The notes under the pieces are model-generated. The model was not told where the DNA came from, searched no databases, and was given only the letters and a program-made list of their open reading frames with translations. The translations under genes were made by a program, and so were the position numbers. Positions 1 through 9,316 of a DNA stretch of 64,000 nucleotides are shown in pieces. The DNA lies in NCBI GenBank assembly GCA_038040445.1, contig JBBPIG010000003.1:310001-374000 (forward strand), given 5' to 3'. Source of the stretch: Acidobacteriota bacterium. Lineage in GTDB: Bacteria > Acidobacteriota > Blastocatellia > UBA7656. Numbering within the stretch: position 1 is the first letter of the stretch; every line of letters starts with the position of its first letter.

Positions 1-779
1 GTCCGTACCAACGGAATCTCGGGCTCGAACCGAAGGCGGTGTTTCCTTCGCTGCTCGTCCCAGATCAAGAAGCCCGGAACAACTGGGGCGTCAGCGCGCA
101 GAGCGAAGACCGCGAGTCCGGTGGTGGAACAAGCTGGTATCCCGAAAAAATCGCAGAAGATACCTTGATCCGGCAGCGTATTTACATCGATCAGCAATCC
201 CACGTCCTGGCCACGCCGCAGAATCTCGAGCACGGGCTTGACCGCGCGGTTCTTATTTATCGTACGGTTCCCAGAGATTTCGCGGTAGTCGGTGATTATG
301 CGATCCAATAGCGGATTGTCGAGCGGCCGAACCAGAAAGCTCAGCGGGTGGCCATAGACCCCCTGAGCAAACGCGCACAGTTCCCACGCCCCCACGTGGC
401 CGGTAAGCATCAGCACACCTCGCCCGCGTTCAGAGGCTCGCTTGTAATTCTCGAACCCATCGTACTCGACGAGCTTTGCGATGTTCTGGCGAGTGATCTT
501 CTTGAACTGCGAGAATTCTCCCAGCAGCCTTCCGAGATTCATGAAAACTTCCCTGATGATTACACGCCGCTCGCCGGGATTGAGTTCGGGCATGGCGAGC
601 GCGAGGTTTCTGTAGCCTACGCGTCGCAGCCTGCCGTGCAGATGGTATGCGGCGGTTGCAATCAGTTTGCCGGCACCGATCGCAGCTTCGCGCGGCAAGA
701 CCGCTAGCAGCTTTAGCAGCAACCACGCCGGGACAAACTCGATCAGATTGCGGAACGCGCTTCTCTTTCTGGCAGGCAC
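1..779 (-). CDS. LpxL/HtrB-family lipid A acyltransferase (3' end outside window)
   Basis: Minus-strand reading frame of 259 codons that runs off the left edge. The translation has a hydrophobic N-terminus, then the acyltransferase motif LMLTGHVGAWE with the H-x4-E catalytic pair at about residues 119-124, and later DVNTLPDQGIFCDFFG, which matches the second conserved block of the LpxL/LpxM/HtrB family. These enzymes transfer an acyl chain to lipid A precursors at the inner membrane; related proteins acylate other lipids, so the substrate is not certain. GTG at 777-779 is the first start after an in-frame TAG. No clear ribosome binding site is visible. The family is usually about 290-310 residues, so roughly 40 residues are missing. 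Confidence 0.85.
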   Translation of the reverse strand, partial: MPARKRSAFRNLIEFVPAWLLLKLLAVLPREAAIGAGKLIATAAYHLHGRLRRVGYRNLALAMPELNPGERRVIIREVFMNLGRLLGEFSQFKKITRQNIAKLVEYDGFENYKRASERGRGVLMLTGHVGAWELCAFAQGVYGHPLSFLVRPLDNPLLDRIITDYREISGNRTINKNRAVKPVLEILRRGQDVGLLIDVNTLPDQGIFCDFFGIPACSTTGLAVFALRADAPVVPGFLIWDEQRRKHRLRFEPEIPLVR

Positions 780-1025
780 GCGGTCAAACTAGCACGGCAC
801 TTCGAGGGTGTCAATTTTGGGCGGGCGCCACGAGCCGGCGGACGATCTTTTCGATCATAGCGATTACGGGGATAGTCGGTAGGAGCGCGCCACAACTGCT
901 ACCTGAATTCGCCAATTCGATATCGACCTTTACTCTTGCGCCCCATGCCTACGCGGGGTATTCTTTCGCCAGCCTGCCCCTTTTCCTGATTATCCCTTAA
1001 GCCAATCACGCGGGAGCGACAGCTT

Positions 1026-1934
1026 ATGAGAAGCCTTCGGCGTATCGCCGCGACGGCGACGAAATGCTTTCTTCCTCGACTCATCTTTGCGCTAGCGCTA
1101 ACTCTGCTCTGGCTCACAACGACCGGCGCTCAACAGCCAGCTAACCGGCACAGGCCGCCGAGGCTCACAACAGATGACGTCATGCGCCCGCGGGTCGAGG
1201 AGCCGAGTACCGAATCGAAAGAAGCGGCGGTTAAGCCCGCAGATGCCGGCAAGGCTGGAGCCGCCGACGCGAAGGCGGGTCAACCGAAAGCAAGCGAATC
1301 CAAAGCTAATCCTGAGGAGTCTTCGTGGCGAGATAACGTCGGCAAAGCCCGGGACCGAGCGAAGGAGATGGAGCGATCTGCGGAAGAGGCCGAGCTTCGA
1401 ATTACAAAGCTTCGAAACGACCTGGGTGTTTCAGGCCAAAGCGCGAGGTACCGAAACGAGACCGCCGCTGAGCTTGATCAAGCCGGTCAGCGACTCTCTG
1501 AACTTCGAGCTCAAGCTCGAGCCGCCGCCAATGATCTTGCGCAACTGATTGAATACGGCAAGCAAAAAGGATTCACCGACGCCGAAGATCCGAAGCCGAC
1601 TGCTGAAGAGGGGAAACCAAACGAACTGTATTATCGCGGTCAATTCGACAAACTCACCGAGAGGCTTGAGAGCGCGCAACGCCGCATTCAGCTATACGAC
1701 GACCGAGTCCGCGACCTCAATCAACAGCTATCGACAAACAGCAGCGGAAAAGATAAGAACGGGCGTAACACGGGGGGCGACAGCTTTTTTGCCAGTCAGC
1801 TCCAGAAAGACCGCGAAGAGGCACAGCAAAAATTGGATGAGGCTCGTGGGTCGTTTGCGAAAGCTCAAGCGGATCTCGATTCTCTCAAAGAAGAAGCCCG
1901 GCGAGCCGGCCTGCCGCCTGGCTTGTTCAGATAA
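1026..1934 (+). CDS. Secreted coiled-coil protein of unknown function
   Basis: 302 residues. The N-terminus is basic, followed by a hydrophobic stretch ending in TTTGAQQ, which looks like a Sec signal peptide cleaved near residue 36. The rest is rich in Ala, Glu, Lys and Arg with heptad-like spacing (about 100-180 and 205-295), so long coiled coils are expected. No catalytic motif was recognised. The stop lies 17 bp before the downstream response regulator, so the two may be co-transcribed. The hydrophilic linker at about 55-100 is Lys/Ala/Glu-rich and low in complexity. It could be an envelope scaffold or adaptor, but its function is unknown. Confidence 0.7.
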   Translation: MRSLRRIAATATKCFLPRLIFALALTLLWLTTTGAQQPANRHRPPRLTTDDVMRPRVEEPSTESKEAAVKPADAGKAGAADAKAGQPKASESKANPEESSWRDNVGKARDRAKEMERSAEEAELRITKLRNDLGVSGQSARYRNETAAELDQAGQRLSELRAQARAAANDLAQLIEYGKQKGFTDAEDPKPTAEEGKPNELYYRGQFDKLTERLESAQRRIQLYDDRVRDLNQQLSTNSSGKDKNGRNTGGDSFFASQLQKDREEAQQKLDEARGSFAKAQADLDSLKEEARRAGLPPGLFR

Positions 1935-1951
1935 GACAAGCGCAAATTTCG

Positions 1952-3334
1952 ATGTCGGAGATACTACTCGTAGAAGACAAAGACAGCCTCAGGCAGATGT
2001 TGCGCCTGACGCTCCAGAATGCAGGCCACTCCGTCGATGAAGCCCGCGACGGCGCGGAGGCGCGCCGCATGCTCAACGAAAGCCGGTACAACCTCGTTCT
2101 CACGGATCTGAAAATGCCGCGCGCCGACGGGCTCGAAGTTTTGCGCGCCGCGAAGTCCGCGGATTCAGATACGGCAGTGATTATGCTGACCGCGTATGGG
2201 ACAATCGATGAAGCAGTCCAGTCGATGAAGGAAGGCGCGTACGAGTTCCTTCAAAAACCCGTCGACAGCCGGCATCTGCTTTTGCTTGTGCAGCGCGCGC
2301 TTGAAGAAACCAGGCTTCGAGCTGAGAACGTCTTGCTGAAAGATGTCTACGCAAAGCGCTATGGGTTTCCCAAAATAATCGGCGACTCGGCTGCGATGCA
2401 GAAGGTCGGCCGCGAGATTCAACAGGTCGCATCAACTCCAACCACGGTCCTTCTGCTGGGCGAGTCTGGAACCGGCAAGGAGCTGTTCGCGCGAGCAGTA
2501 CATCATCTGAGCCAGCGGCGCGACGCGCCCTTCATCGCCATCAATTGCGCAGCTATTCCGGACACGTTGATCGAGAATGAGCTGTTCGGTCACGAAAAGG
2601 GCGCCTATACCGGGGCAGACCAACGTCGAGTCGGCAAGTTCGAGCTCGCAGCCAGAGGAACTATTTTTCTTGACGAGATAAGCGAAGTTGCTCCAGCCGT
2701 GCAGTCGAAGCTTCTGCGGGTTCTTGAAGAACGGAAGATCAACCGGCTCGGCGGTTCGGCCGACATCGAGGTTGACGCGCGCGTCGTCGCGGCGACGAAT
2801 CGCGACTTGAAGGGCGCCGTCGCGACCAAGCAGTTTCGCGAGGATCTCTATTTCCGCCTGGCAGTGTTCCCCGTTCACATACCGGCGCTGCGGGAACGGA
2901 GAACTGACATAGGCCAGCTCGCCGGGTTCTTCGCTGCGAAGTACGGCCGGGAGCTACGCCGCGCGCCGCTCAAGCTGACTGACGAATCTGTCCGCGTGCT
3001 CCAGGAATACGATTGGCCCGGCAACGTGCGCGAGCTTGAAAACTGCATCGAGCGCGCATGCATTTTGGCTCACGGCGTTGAGATCACACCCGCCGACCTG
3101 AACATCAGCCCACCTTCGGACTACTCGCAGCGGGAGCAAGCGGCTCTGCTCGACGGCTTTGATCTGCGCGGTTCGCTTTCTGAAGTGAGCGGGCGGGCGC
3201 AGCGCCTAGTCGAGCGGCGAAAGATAGACGCGACGCTCAAGGAGTGCGACTACAACAAGTCGCGCGCGGCCGAACGACTGAGTGTCAGCTACAAGACGCT
3301 TCTCACCCGCATCAAGGAACTCGAGCTCGAATAA
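1952..3334 (+). CDS. Sigma-54-dependent response regulator, NtrC family
   Basis: 460 residues with three domains. The receiver domain (1-120) has acidic residues at 8-9 and the phospho-acceptor Asp52 in TDLKMP. The AAA+ domain (about 142-370) has Walker A GESGTGKE at 170-177, the sigma-54 contact loop GAYTGA at 217-222 and Walker B FLDE at 239-242. The C-terminal Fis-type helix-turn-helix (about 415-460) contains NKSRAAERLSVSYKTLLTRI. Such proteins bind upstream enhancers and drive sigma-54 open-complex formation after phosphorylation. No histidine kinase is adjacent; the preceding gene encodes a secreted coiled-coil protein. The partner kinase and targets are unknown. Confidence 0.95.
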   Translation: MSEILLVEDKDSLRQMLRLTLQNAGHSVDEARDGAEARRMLNESRYNLVLTDLKMPRADGLEVLRAAKSADSDTAVIMLTAYGTIDEAVQSMKEGAYEFLQKPVDSRHLLLLVQRALEETRLRAENVLLKDVYAKRYGFPKIIGDSAAMQKVGREIQQVASTPTTVLLLGESGTGKELFARAVHHLSQRRDAPFIAINCAAIPDTLIENELFGHEKGAYTGADQRRVGKFELAARGTIFLDEISEVAPAVQSKLLRVLEERKINRLGGSADIEVDARVVAATNRDLKGAVATKQFREDLYFRLAVFPVHIPALRERRTDIGQLAGFFAAKYGRELRRAPLKLTDESVRVLQEYDWPGNVRELENCIERACILAHGVEITPADLNISPPSDYSQREQAALLDGFDLRGSLSEVSGRAQRLVERRKIDATLKECDYNKSRAAERLSVSYKTLLTRIKELELE

Positions 3335-3450
3335 TCTACCTCTGTTCAATACAACCAGTATGAATGCGTCTGCAACTAAGCCGAGCTTTGAGTTGCGCTT
3401 CTCGTTCAGGTCTTGGAATAGCTTTCTCAAAGCGGATAGAATCAAGGCCG

Positions 3451-5103
3451 ATGACCCAGCAGCCACCTCGCAAGCGTTCGAGCGTAGTTCGCTCAGCAGG
3501 AATCGTGAGTATGGCTGTGATGGCCAGCCGCGTGCTCGGGCTCGTACGCGAGATGGTGTTCGCATATCTCTTCGGCGCATCGAAGAGTTTTGCCAATGAC
3601 GCTTTTGTCGTCGCGTTCCGGATTCCGAACCTGCTGCGTGATCTGTTTGCGGAAGGCGCGTTATCAAGCGCCTTCGTCAGCGTCTTCTCCGACTATCTCG
3701 TAAACAAGGATGAGAAGGAGGCGTTTCGACTCTCGAACCTCGTCACAACCGGGCTAATCGTCGTCCTTGGGACCTTAGTTGTGCTTGGCATCATCTTCGC
3801 CCCGCAAGTGGTCACGGCAATCGCCGGGGGACTCCAAAACGACAAGGAGAAATTCGACCTCACCGTCCGACTCACGCGGATAATGATGCCATTCATATTG
3901 CTCGTGGCGTTGGCCGCGCAAGCGATGGGCGTGCTGAACGCGCGGGATCGTTTCGGCATGCCGGCGTTAGCATCAACATTCTTTAATATCGGTTCAATCG
4001 CCGGCGGACTCGCCGCCGCCGCGCTGTTGACCGATCCGACTTTTTCCCACCCGATAAACGCGATCGTCGAGAAGCCCATTGAAGGCATTATCGGGATGGC
4101 TTACGGCGTGCTGATCGGAGGGTTCTTGCAATACGCGGTGCAGTGGCCCAGCTTGCTCAGCGCCGGGTTTCGGTATCGGCCGATGCTGAGCTTCAGCGAT
4201 CCCGGCGTGAGGCGAATCTTCAAACTAATGGGTCCGGCGGTAGTGGGTGCGGCCGCAGTCCAGGTGAACGTTCTGGTAAATACGAACTTCGCTACGAGCA
4301 TTCCAGGCGGAAGCGGTCCGGTATCGTGGCTGAACTATGCGTTTCGCCTGATGCAATTTCCCATCGGCGTGTTTGGCGTCGCGATCGCAACGGCTACCTT
4401 GCCTTCCATATCCAGAAGCGCAGCGCGCAAAGACCTGAATGAATTTCGCCATACTCTCGCCGGTTCAATTCGGTTGGCGTTCCTGTTGACGATACCGTCG
4501 GCGGTCGGGCTGATCGTTCTAGGGCGCCCGATCATCGCGCTGATCTACGAGCACCGTTCCTTTGGGCCAAACGACACAGAGCATACCGCCGCGGCGCTGG
4601 CCTTCTATGCGATCGGACTTGCCGGTTACTCAGCGGTGAGAATACTCGCTCCAGCCTTCTATGCTCTCGATGATGCACGAACGCCGATGATGATAAGCCT
4701 GCTTTCGATGGCGATCAACTTCGTCATGAACTGGATGCTGGTTGGCGTGCTGGAGGAACGCGGACTCGCGCTGTCGACTTCCACCGTGGCGCTCATGAAC
4801 TTCGCGCTGCTGTACGCAATCATGCGTCGTCGAGTTGATGGTATCGAAGGCCGAAGGACGGCCGTCACCGTTTGCAAGATCCTGGCTGCTTCCGCCGTTA
4901 TGGGCGTTGTATGCTGGTTGATCAGCAGCGTCATCGCGAAGACTGCCGGGTTTGGTTTCGCGGCAAGAACAATGAATGTGTTCGCGTCGGTATCCGCGGG
5001 CGCGGGCGTCTTCTACCTCGTCGCAACCGCGCTTGGCGTACCGGAGTTGAAAGCTGCCACCGATGCCGTCGCCAGCCGCTTCGGCCGAAGGCTTCAGCGC
5101 TAA
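3451..5103 (+). CDS. murJ: Lipid II flippase MurJ (MviN)
   Basis: 550 residues from the chosen ATG at 3451, preceded by AAGG about 5 bp upstream. The frame stays open back to 3364, but those 29 residues do not resemble the family. The protein starts with a charged segment, then ASRVLGLVREMVFAYLFG and the N-terminal MurJ signature around FRIPNLLRDLFAEGALSSAF, and continues with about 14 hydrophobic segments. MurJ moves lipid-linked peptidoglycan precursor across the inner membrane. Length fits the family (about 510-550). It stands between the sigma-54 regulator and the TetR operon and appears to be transcribed separately from the latter. Confidence 0.95.
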   Translation: MTQQPPRKRSSVVRSAGIVSMAVMASRVLGLVREMVFAYLFGASKSFANDAFVVAFRIPNLLRDLFAEGALSSAFVSVFSDYLVNKDEKEAFRLSNLVTTGLIVVLGTLVVLGIIFAPQVVTAIAGGLQNDKEKFDLTVRLTRIMMPFILLVALAAQAMGVLNARDRFGMPALASTFFNIGSIAGGLAAAALLTDPTFSHPINAIVEKPIEGIIGMAYGVLIGGFLQYAVQWPSLLSAGFRYRPMLSFSDPGVRRIFKLMGPAVVGAAAVQVNVLVNTNFATSIPGGSGPVSWLNYAFRLMQFPIGVFGVAIATATLPSISRSAARKDLNEFRHTLAGSIRLAFLLTIPSAVGLIVLGRPIIALIYEHRSFGPNDTEHTAAALAFYAIGLAGYSAVRILAPAFYALDDARTPMMISLLSMAINFVMNWMLVGVLEERGLALSTSTVALMNFALLYAIMRRRVDGIEGRRTAVTVCKILAASAVMGVVCWLISSVIAKTAGFGFAARTMNVFASVSAGAGVFYLVATALGVPELKAATDAVASRFGRRLQR

Positions 5104-5154
5104 GCTGACAGGTTTCGGCTTCCCCGTAAATCGAGCAGGCAAGAACACTTTTGC

Positions 5155-5183
5155 TTGACCGCGGTTTGACCCCTCGCTATTCT
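5155..5183 (+). promoter_or_regulatory. Predicted sigma-70 promoter of the efflux operon
   Basis: TTGACC at 5155-5160 and TATTCT at 5178-5183 are separated by 17 bp, a good match to vegetative -35 and -10 elements. The predicted transcription start near 5190 falls inside the palindrome at 5186-5201. Confidence 0.55.
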
Positions 5184-5185
5184 CC

Positions 5186-5201
5186 AATCAAACGTTTGAT
5201 T
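5186..5201. promoter_or_regulatory. Perfect 16-bp palindrome, likely TetR operator
   Basis: AATCAAACGTTTGATT is a perfect inverted repeat lying 9 bp before the TetR start codon and overlapping the predicted transcription start. A dyad of this size directly upstream of a tetR-type gene is the usual layout for autorepression. The assignment to this regulator is inference from position. Confidence 0.7.
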
Positions 5202-5210
5202 AATTAAGGT

Positions 5211-5906
5211 ATGGCTCGACCAAAGACAGACGATCCGAAGGCGAGGGCGCAAATAGCGGCGGCGGCTGAGGAGCTGTTCGCCGAGCGCGGCTACGATGGC
5301 ACTGCTGTTCGCGACATCACCAGGAAGGCCGGCGTCAACAGCGCGATGATTCATTACTATTTCGGCAGCAAGGCCGGATTGTACCAGGCGATACTGGAAG
5401 GCGCGGCTTCGAAAGTGCGAGCCTTGCTGGTCGAGACATCCGGCGGCTCTGATTCGACGAAAGCGCGGCTGGCGAGCTTCGTCGATGCGTATGCCGCATA
5501 TATCCTGAGTCATCCAAATCTGGCTCGCATCCTTTATAGAGAAATGCTGACTGGCGGTAAGCACATAATGGAAATTGCCCGGAAGTATGCCGTGACCAAC
5601 TACACGATTCTGAGAAATATGATCGCGGACGGCGTGCGAAGCGGGGAGTTGCGGGCAATTGACGCCGAACTCGCGCCAATTAGCCTGATGGGGATGGTAG
5701 TTATCTTTCAGTTCCTCCGGCCGATTATTTCGGTCGCGCTCGGCAAAACGCAGTACGATGAGCGATTCGTGGACAGAATTGCGGCTCATACCATCGATCT
5801 CTTTCTCAACGGCGCGGCGACCGGCGGAAGCCGCTTGAAGGAATCCGCGACCGCCGCGAAGAAGCCCACGCGAAGCACAAAGAGCCGCGCAAAGGTGCAT
5901 GCATGA
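5211..5906 (+). CDS. TetR-family regulator of the efflux operon (CecR-like)
   Basis: 231 residues. The N-terminal helix-turn-helix (about 8-55) reads RAQIAAAAEELFAERGYDGT, then VRDITRKAGVNSAMIHYYFG, typical of TetR DNA-binding domains. The C-terminal ligand-binding half resembles the CecR/YbiH group, and the last 30 residues are a basic Ser/Lys-rich tail. The ATG follows TAAGGT closely, so the ribosome site is poor or the mRNA short-leadered. The stop overlaps the start of the HlyD gene (ATGA), indicating translational coupling. By analogy with E. coli cecR-ybhGFSR, it probably represses its own operon through the palindrome at 5186-5201. The ligand is unknown. Confidence 0.9.
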   Translation: MARPKTDDPKARAQIAAAAEELFAERGYDGTAVRDITRKAGVNSAMIHYYFGSKAGLYQAILEGAASKVRALLVETSGGSDSTKARLASFVDAYAAYILSHPNLARILYREMLTGGKHIMEIARKYAVTNYTILRNMIADGVRSGELRAIDAELAPISLMGMVVIFQFLRPIISVALGKTQYDERFVDRIAAHTIDLFLNGAATGGSRLKESATAAKKPTRSTKSRAKVHA

Positions 5907-7054
5907 AGCCAGGGCGTTTTCGAAAGACAATCTTCTTCGGTGTAGTGTTCCTGATGCTTCTTGGGCTGGCGGCGGCGTGGAAGTATTTGAGCGGACGCGC
6001 GGCAGCCGGCAAACAGGTGCTCTCCGGCACGATCGAGTCGGACGAGATACACGTCGGCTCGAAGGTCGGTGGCCGCGTCGAAGTTGTGCTGGTCAAAGAA
6101 GGTCAAGAGGTCAAGCAAGGCGAGCCGATCATCCGATTTGAGCGCTACGATCTGGACGCTAAACACGCGGATGCAGTGGCGGCAGTCGCGCAGGCCGAAG
6201 CGAATCTTCAAAAGAACCTCAGGTGGTCCAGACCGGAGGAAATCGCGGCTGCCAAGGCTCAGGCAGAGGCCGCGTGGATGAACTATGAGCTTGCGCGCAA
6301 CGGTCCTCGCAAGCAGGAAATCGATGCTGCGCGCGCCGATCTCGCGGCCGCCGAGTCCGACTATCAGGTGGCGAAGGTAACGGCCGCCAGAGTTGCCAAA
6401 CTTGTGAGCAATGGAGTGCAATCGCAGCAAGAGCTCGACAACGCCAAGTCTGCTTACGAACGCTCGGCAGCGCAGCGCGAGGCTGCGCGTCAGAAGCTGG
6501 ACTTGCTGCTGGCCGGGACGAGACCGGAGGAAATAGATCGGGCCGACCGTCTGTTCAAACAAGCAGCGGCAAATCTCGAATTGGTGCAGCGGGGCGCTCG
6601 CAAGGAGGACATTGATGCGGCGAAGGCTCAGGTGGCGCGCGCTCGCTCGGCGGTGCAGCAGATCGAAACGCAGCTTGCAGAACTGGAGGTCAAGGCTCCC
6701 GCAGATGCTTTCGTCGAAGTGCTTCAATTGAGACCGGGCGATTTGATTAGCCCAGGTTCTCCGGTGGCGACGCTCGTTGAAGTCAATCGGCTCTGGGTGC
6801 GCGTATACGTGCCCGAACCCGAGCTGGGTGAAATGCAATTGGGTAAAGAAGTGTCCGTGAGCGTCGACACCTTTCGCGGCGAAAGCTTCCTGGGACGTAT
6901 CGAGGAGATAGCGAGCCGGGGGGAGTTCACCCCGCGTAACGTTCAGACACGGGACGAGCGAGCGCATCAAGTATTCGGCGTTCGCGTGCGGCTCGACAAC
7001 AGCGCGCACAAGCTTCGAGCGGGGATGGCGGCAGACGTCACGATACCGAAATGA
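5903..7054 (+). CDS. HlyD-family periplasmic adaptor of an ABC exporter
   Basis: 383 residues. One N-terminal membrane segment (about 8-28) is followed by a biotinyl-lipoyl-like half (GTIESDEIHVGSKVGGRVEV), a long alpha-helical hairpin rich in Ala, Glu and Gln (about 85-250) and the returning beta-barrel part ending in AGMAADVTIPK. This is the layout of YbhG/HlyD membrane fusion proteins that link an inner-membrane ABC transporter to an outer-membrane channel. It overlaps the TetR gene by 4 bp and precedes the ATPase and permease genes. No outer-membrane TolC-like gene is in the window. Confidence 0.92.
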   Translation: MKPGRFRKTIFFGVVFLMLLGLAAAWKYLSGRAAAGKQVLSGTIESDEIHVGSKVGGRVEVVLVKEGQEVKQGEPIIRFERYDLDAKHADAVAAVAQAEANLQKNLRWSRPEEIAAAKAQAEAAWMNYELARNGPRKQEIDAARADLAAAESDYQVAKVTAARVAKLVSNGVQSQQELDNAKSAYERSAAQREAARQKLDLLLAGTRPEEIDRADRLFKQAAANLELVQRGARKEDIDAAKAQVARARSAVQQIETQLAELEVKAPADAFVEVLQLRPGDLISPGSPVATLVEVNRLWVRVYVPEPELGEMQLGKEVSVSVDTFRGESFLGRIEEIASRGEFTPRNVQTRDERAHQVFGVRVRLDNSAHKLRAGMAADVTIPK

Positions 7055-7064
7055 AATGGAATGA

Positions 7065-7122
7065 CGACCGCAGACGGACGACCATCGACGGTCGCCCGTC
7101 GCCCGTCGTCCGTCGCCTGACT
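7065..7122. repeat. Short-word palindromic spacer (GACGACCG/CGTCGCC type)
   Basis: Between the HlyD and ATPase genes the sequence has GACGACCGCAGACGGACGAC followed after a short gap by CGTCGCCCGTCGTCCGTCGCC, so the second half is roughly the reverse complement of the first. It is a short member of the spacer class seen throughout the window. Confidence 0.6.
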
Positions 7123-7142
7123 CTATCACGCATCACTGAACT

Positions 7143-8105
7143 ATGTCGGCAGCAATCGAGATCAACGGACTGACTAAGAGATTCGGCGTAGTGACTGCCG
7201 TCGACGGCCTCAGCCTCTCCGTCGAAGGGGGCGAGATATTCGGCTTTCTAGGTCCCAACGGATCCGGCAAGTCGACGCTGATCAGGATGCTGTGCGGCTT
7301 GATATCTCCGACGGCTGGCAACGCTCGGGTTGCCGGCTTCGACATCCTCACTGAAACCGACGCCGTTCGCCAGACCATCGGCTATATGTCGCAGCAGTTC
7401 AGTCTCTATCAAGACCTGACCGTGTGGGAGAACGTGAACTTCTACGCGCACGTTTACGGCTTGACGGGCGAGAGGCTCAAGCGGCGGCGCGACGATGTCA
7501 TAGAGCTGACCCACATTGGACCATTTCGCGATCGTCGCGCCGGCGCCCTATCGGGCGGATGGAAGCAAAGGTTAGCTCTGTCGTGCGCGCTCGTGCACGA
7601 GCCGAAGATCATCTTTCTTGATGAGCCAACGGCGGGCATCGACCCGGTTGCGAGACGCGAGCTGTGGGATTTGTTCTTTCAACTATCGGGGAAGGGCATA
7701 ACGTTGTTCGTGACGACGCACTACATGGACGAAGCCGAACGCTGCACGCGCGTCGGCTACATCTTCAACTCGAAACTGATCACTTACGGCAGACCCGATG
7801 AGTTGAAGCAACTATCCGATGTGACACCGGCGGACGCGAAATGGGTTGAAGTGACTTGCCCCAACACGACTGTCGCGCTTGGTGAATTGAAGAGCGCGGC
7901 CTATGTGCGCGACGCGACGATCTTCGGCCAGTCGATTCATTTGCTCATGGACGCAAGCGAGCCGCTCGATCGAATTAGACAGACGCTCGCGCAGATAGGC
8001 ATCACCGAGGCGGAGATCACTCCTGCGCACCCGTCGCTTGAAGATGTGTTTGTGACTCTGACGAAACGGTTCACGGAGAATGGGAGCGGGGTTCCGAGTT
8101 CGTAG
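7143..8105 (+). CDS. ABC transporter ATP-binding protein (YbhF-like, single domain)
   Basis: 320 residues. Walker [10 protein letters not shown] is at 37-45, the signature reads LSGGWKQRL and Walker B is [13 protein letters not shown], followed by the H-loop in [12 protein letters not shown]. The Trp at the last signature position, where most ABC proteins have Gln, also occurs in the YbhF group, so it is not a defect. The C-terminal 80 residues are the usual extension of exporter ATPases. It powers the adjacent permease. E. coli YbhF is a fusion of two ATPases whereas this is one domain, so a homodimer is expected. Confidence 0.93.
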   Translation: MSAAIEINGLTKRFGVVTAVDGLSLSVEGGEIFGFLGPNGSGKSTLIRMLCGLISPTAGNARVAGFDILTETDAVRQTIGYMSQQFSLYQDLTVWENVNFYAHVYGLTGERLKRRRDDVIELTHIGPFRDRRAGALSGGWKQRLALSCALVHEPKIIFLDEPTAGIDPVARRELWDLFFQLSGKGITLFVTTHYMDEAERCTRVGYIFNSKLITYGRPDELKQLSDVTPADAKWVEVTCPNTTVALGELKSAAYVRDATIFGQSIHLLMDASEPLDRIRQTLAQIGITEAEITPAHPSLEDVFVTLTKRFTENGSGVPSS

Positions 8106-8175
8106 TTCCGGGTTCCGGGTTGATTCGATGCTCCAGTCCAACTCGGAACTCTGAACCCGAAACGCGGAACTGAGT
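8103..8175. repeat. Short-word palindromic spacer (GTTCCGGGTT type)
   Basis: The spacer between ATPase and permease carries GTTCCGGGTTCCGGGTT, then a loop, then AACTCGGAACTCTGAACCCG and a further CGGAACT, the approximate reverse complement. It lies inside an operon, so the mRNA should carry the hairpin. Confidence 0.65.
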
Positions 8176-8179
8176 TTCT

Positions 8180-9307
8180 ATGTTCAGAGGGTTCAGATCA
8201 ATCTTCTACAAAGAAGTCATCCAGATCAGCCGCGATCCACTGACGCTGTTGTTGATGCTGGCCATGCCGATGATCCAGCTATTGGTCTTCGGGTACGCGA
8301 TCAACACCGACGTTCGAGACATCAAAACGGCCGTTTACAACCTCGATCCCGGGCCTCAATCGCGCGACTTGCTCCAGGCATTTGAGAACACTGACTACTT
8401 CCAAATTGTGCGGTATGTCGGTTCCGATGAAGAACTGAACAACGCGATCGTCGCGGGCCGGGTCAAAGTCGGCATAAAGATTCCGCCGGACTACTCCGGC
8501 CGACTGCTCGCGAATCGACAAGCCACGGTGTTGGTGTTGATCGACGGCTCTGATTCGAGTATCGCTACCCAGAGCCTCCAGGTGGCATCGCAGGTTGGGC
8601 TCACCGAGTCGCTCGCCCGGCTGAGTAACGAGCTGCAAAGCTCTCAGAACCGCGCATCGCAGCTTCCGATCGAGGTGCGACCGAAGATGCTCTTCAACCC
8701 CGATTCGCGATCTGCGAACTTCATGGTGCCGGGTCTGATAGCGGTGATTCTTCAGATCATCACCACGCTGCTGACCGCCTTTTCGATCGTACGTGAACGC
8801 GAGCGCGGCACGCTCGAGCAGTTGCTGGTCACGCCGGTGCGGCCGTTCGGGCTGATGCTGGGCAAGCTCGTGCCTTATGGCCTGATCGGGATCGTGGAGA
8901 CGTTCACAGTATTGACGGTGATGAGGCTGGTCTTCGATGTGCCCATCAAGGGTTCGCTTCCGCTGCTGATCTCGCTATCAATTCTGTTCCTGTTCACGGC
9001 GCTGGCGATTGGTCTTTTGATTTCCACGAAGGCCCAGAATCAAATGCAAGCCCTGCAGTTGGCCTGGCTCATAATGCTGCCGTCGGTGCTGCTGTCCGGG
9101 TTCATGTTTCCGCGCGACTCGATGCCGGTGGTGATGCAGATAATCGGCTATCTGGTGCCGGCGACCCATTTCATGGAAATAATCCGAGGGATAGTCTTGC
9201 GGGGTGCAACTCTTGTGGATCTTCTGCCCGAAGTCGTCACTCTGGTTGTGATGGGAATAGTGCTGCTGGTGCTGAGCGCTTTCAGATTCCGCAAGAAACT
9301 CGCGTGA
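8180..9307 (+). CDS. ABC-2 type permease (YbhS/YbhR-like)
   Basis: 375 residues. One N-terminal membrane segment (about 22-42), a large extracytoplasmic domain (about 45-170), then five hydrophobic segments toward the C-terminus, which is the ABC2_membrane_3 layout. The stretch ERERGTLEQLLVTPVRP is the conserved cytoplasmic loop of these exporters. It ends the tetR-hlyD-ATPase-permease operon. Only one permease is present, whereas the E. coli system has two, so it probably homodimerises. Drug or lipid export is plausible; the substrate is not known. Confidence 0.92.
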   Translation: MFRGFRSIFYKEVIQISRDPLTLLLMLAMPMIQLLVFGYAINTDVRDIKTAVYNLDPGPQSRDLLQAFENTDYFQIVRYVGSDEELNNAIVAGRVKVGIKIPPDYSGRLLANRQATVLVLIDGSDSSIATQSLQVASQVGLTESLARLSNELQSSQNRASQLPIEVRPKMLFNPDSRSANFMVPGLIAVILQIITTLLTAFSIVRERERGTLEQLLVTPVRPFGLMLGKLVPYGLIGIVETFTVLTVMRLVFDVPIKGSLPLLISLSILFLFTALAIGLLISTKAQNQMQALQLAWLIMLPSVLLSGFMFPRDSMPVVMQIIGYLVPATHFMEIIRGIVLRGATLVDLLPEVVTLVVMGIVLLVLSAFRFRKKLA

Positions 9308-9316
9308 GCCGTCGCA

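Noticed and set aside
5786-7129. 447-codon minus-strand frame antisense to the HlyD gene
   Set aside because: The opposite strand carries a clear HlyD family protein with normal structure; the antisense frame is a GC-rich shadow without motifs.
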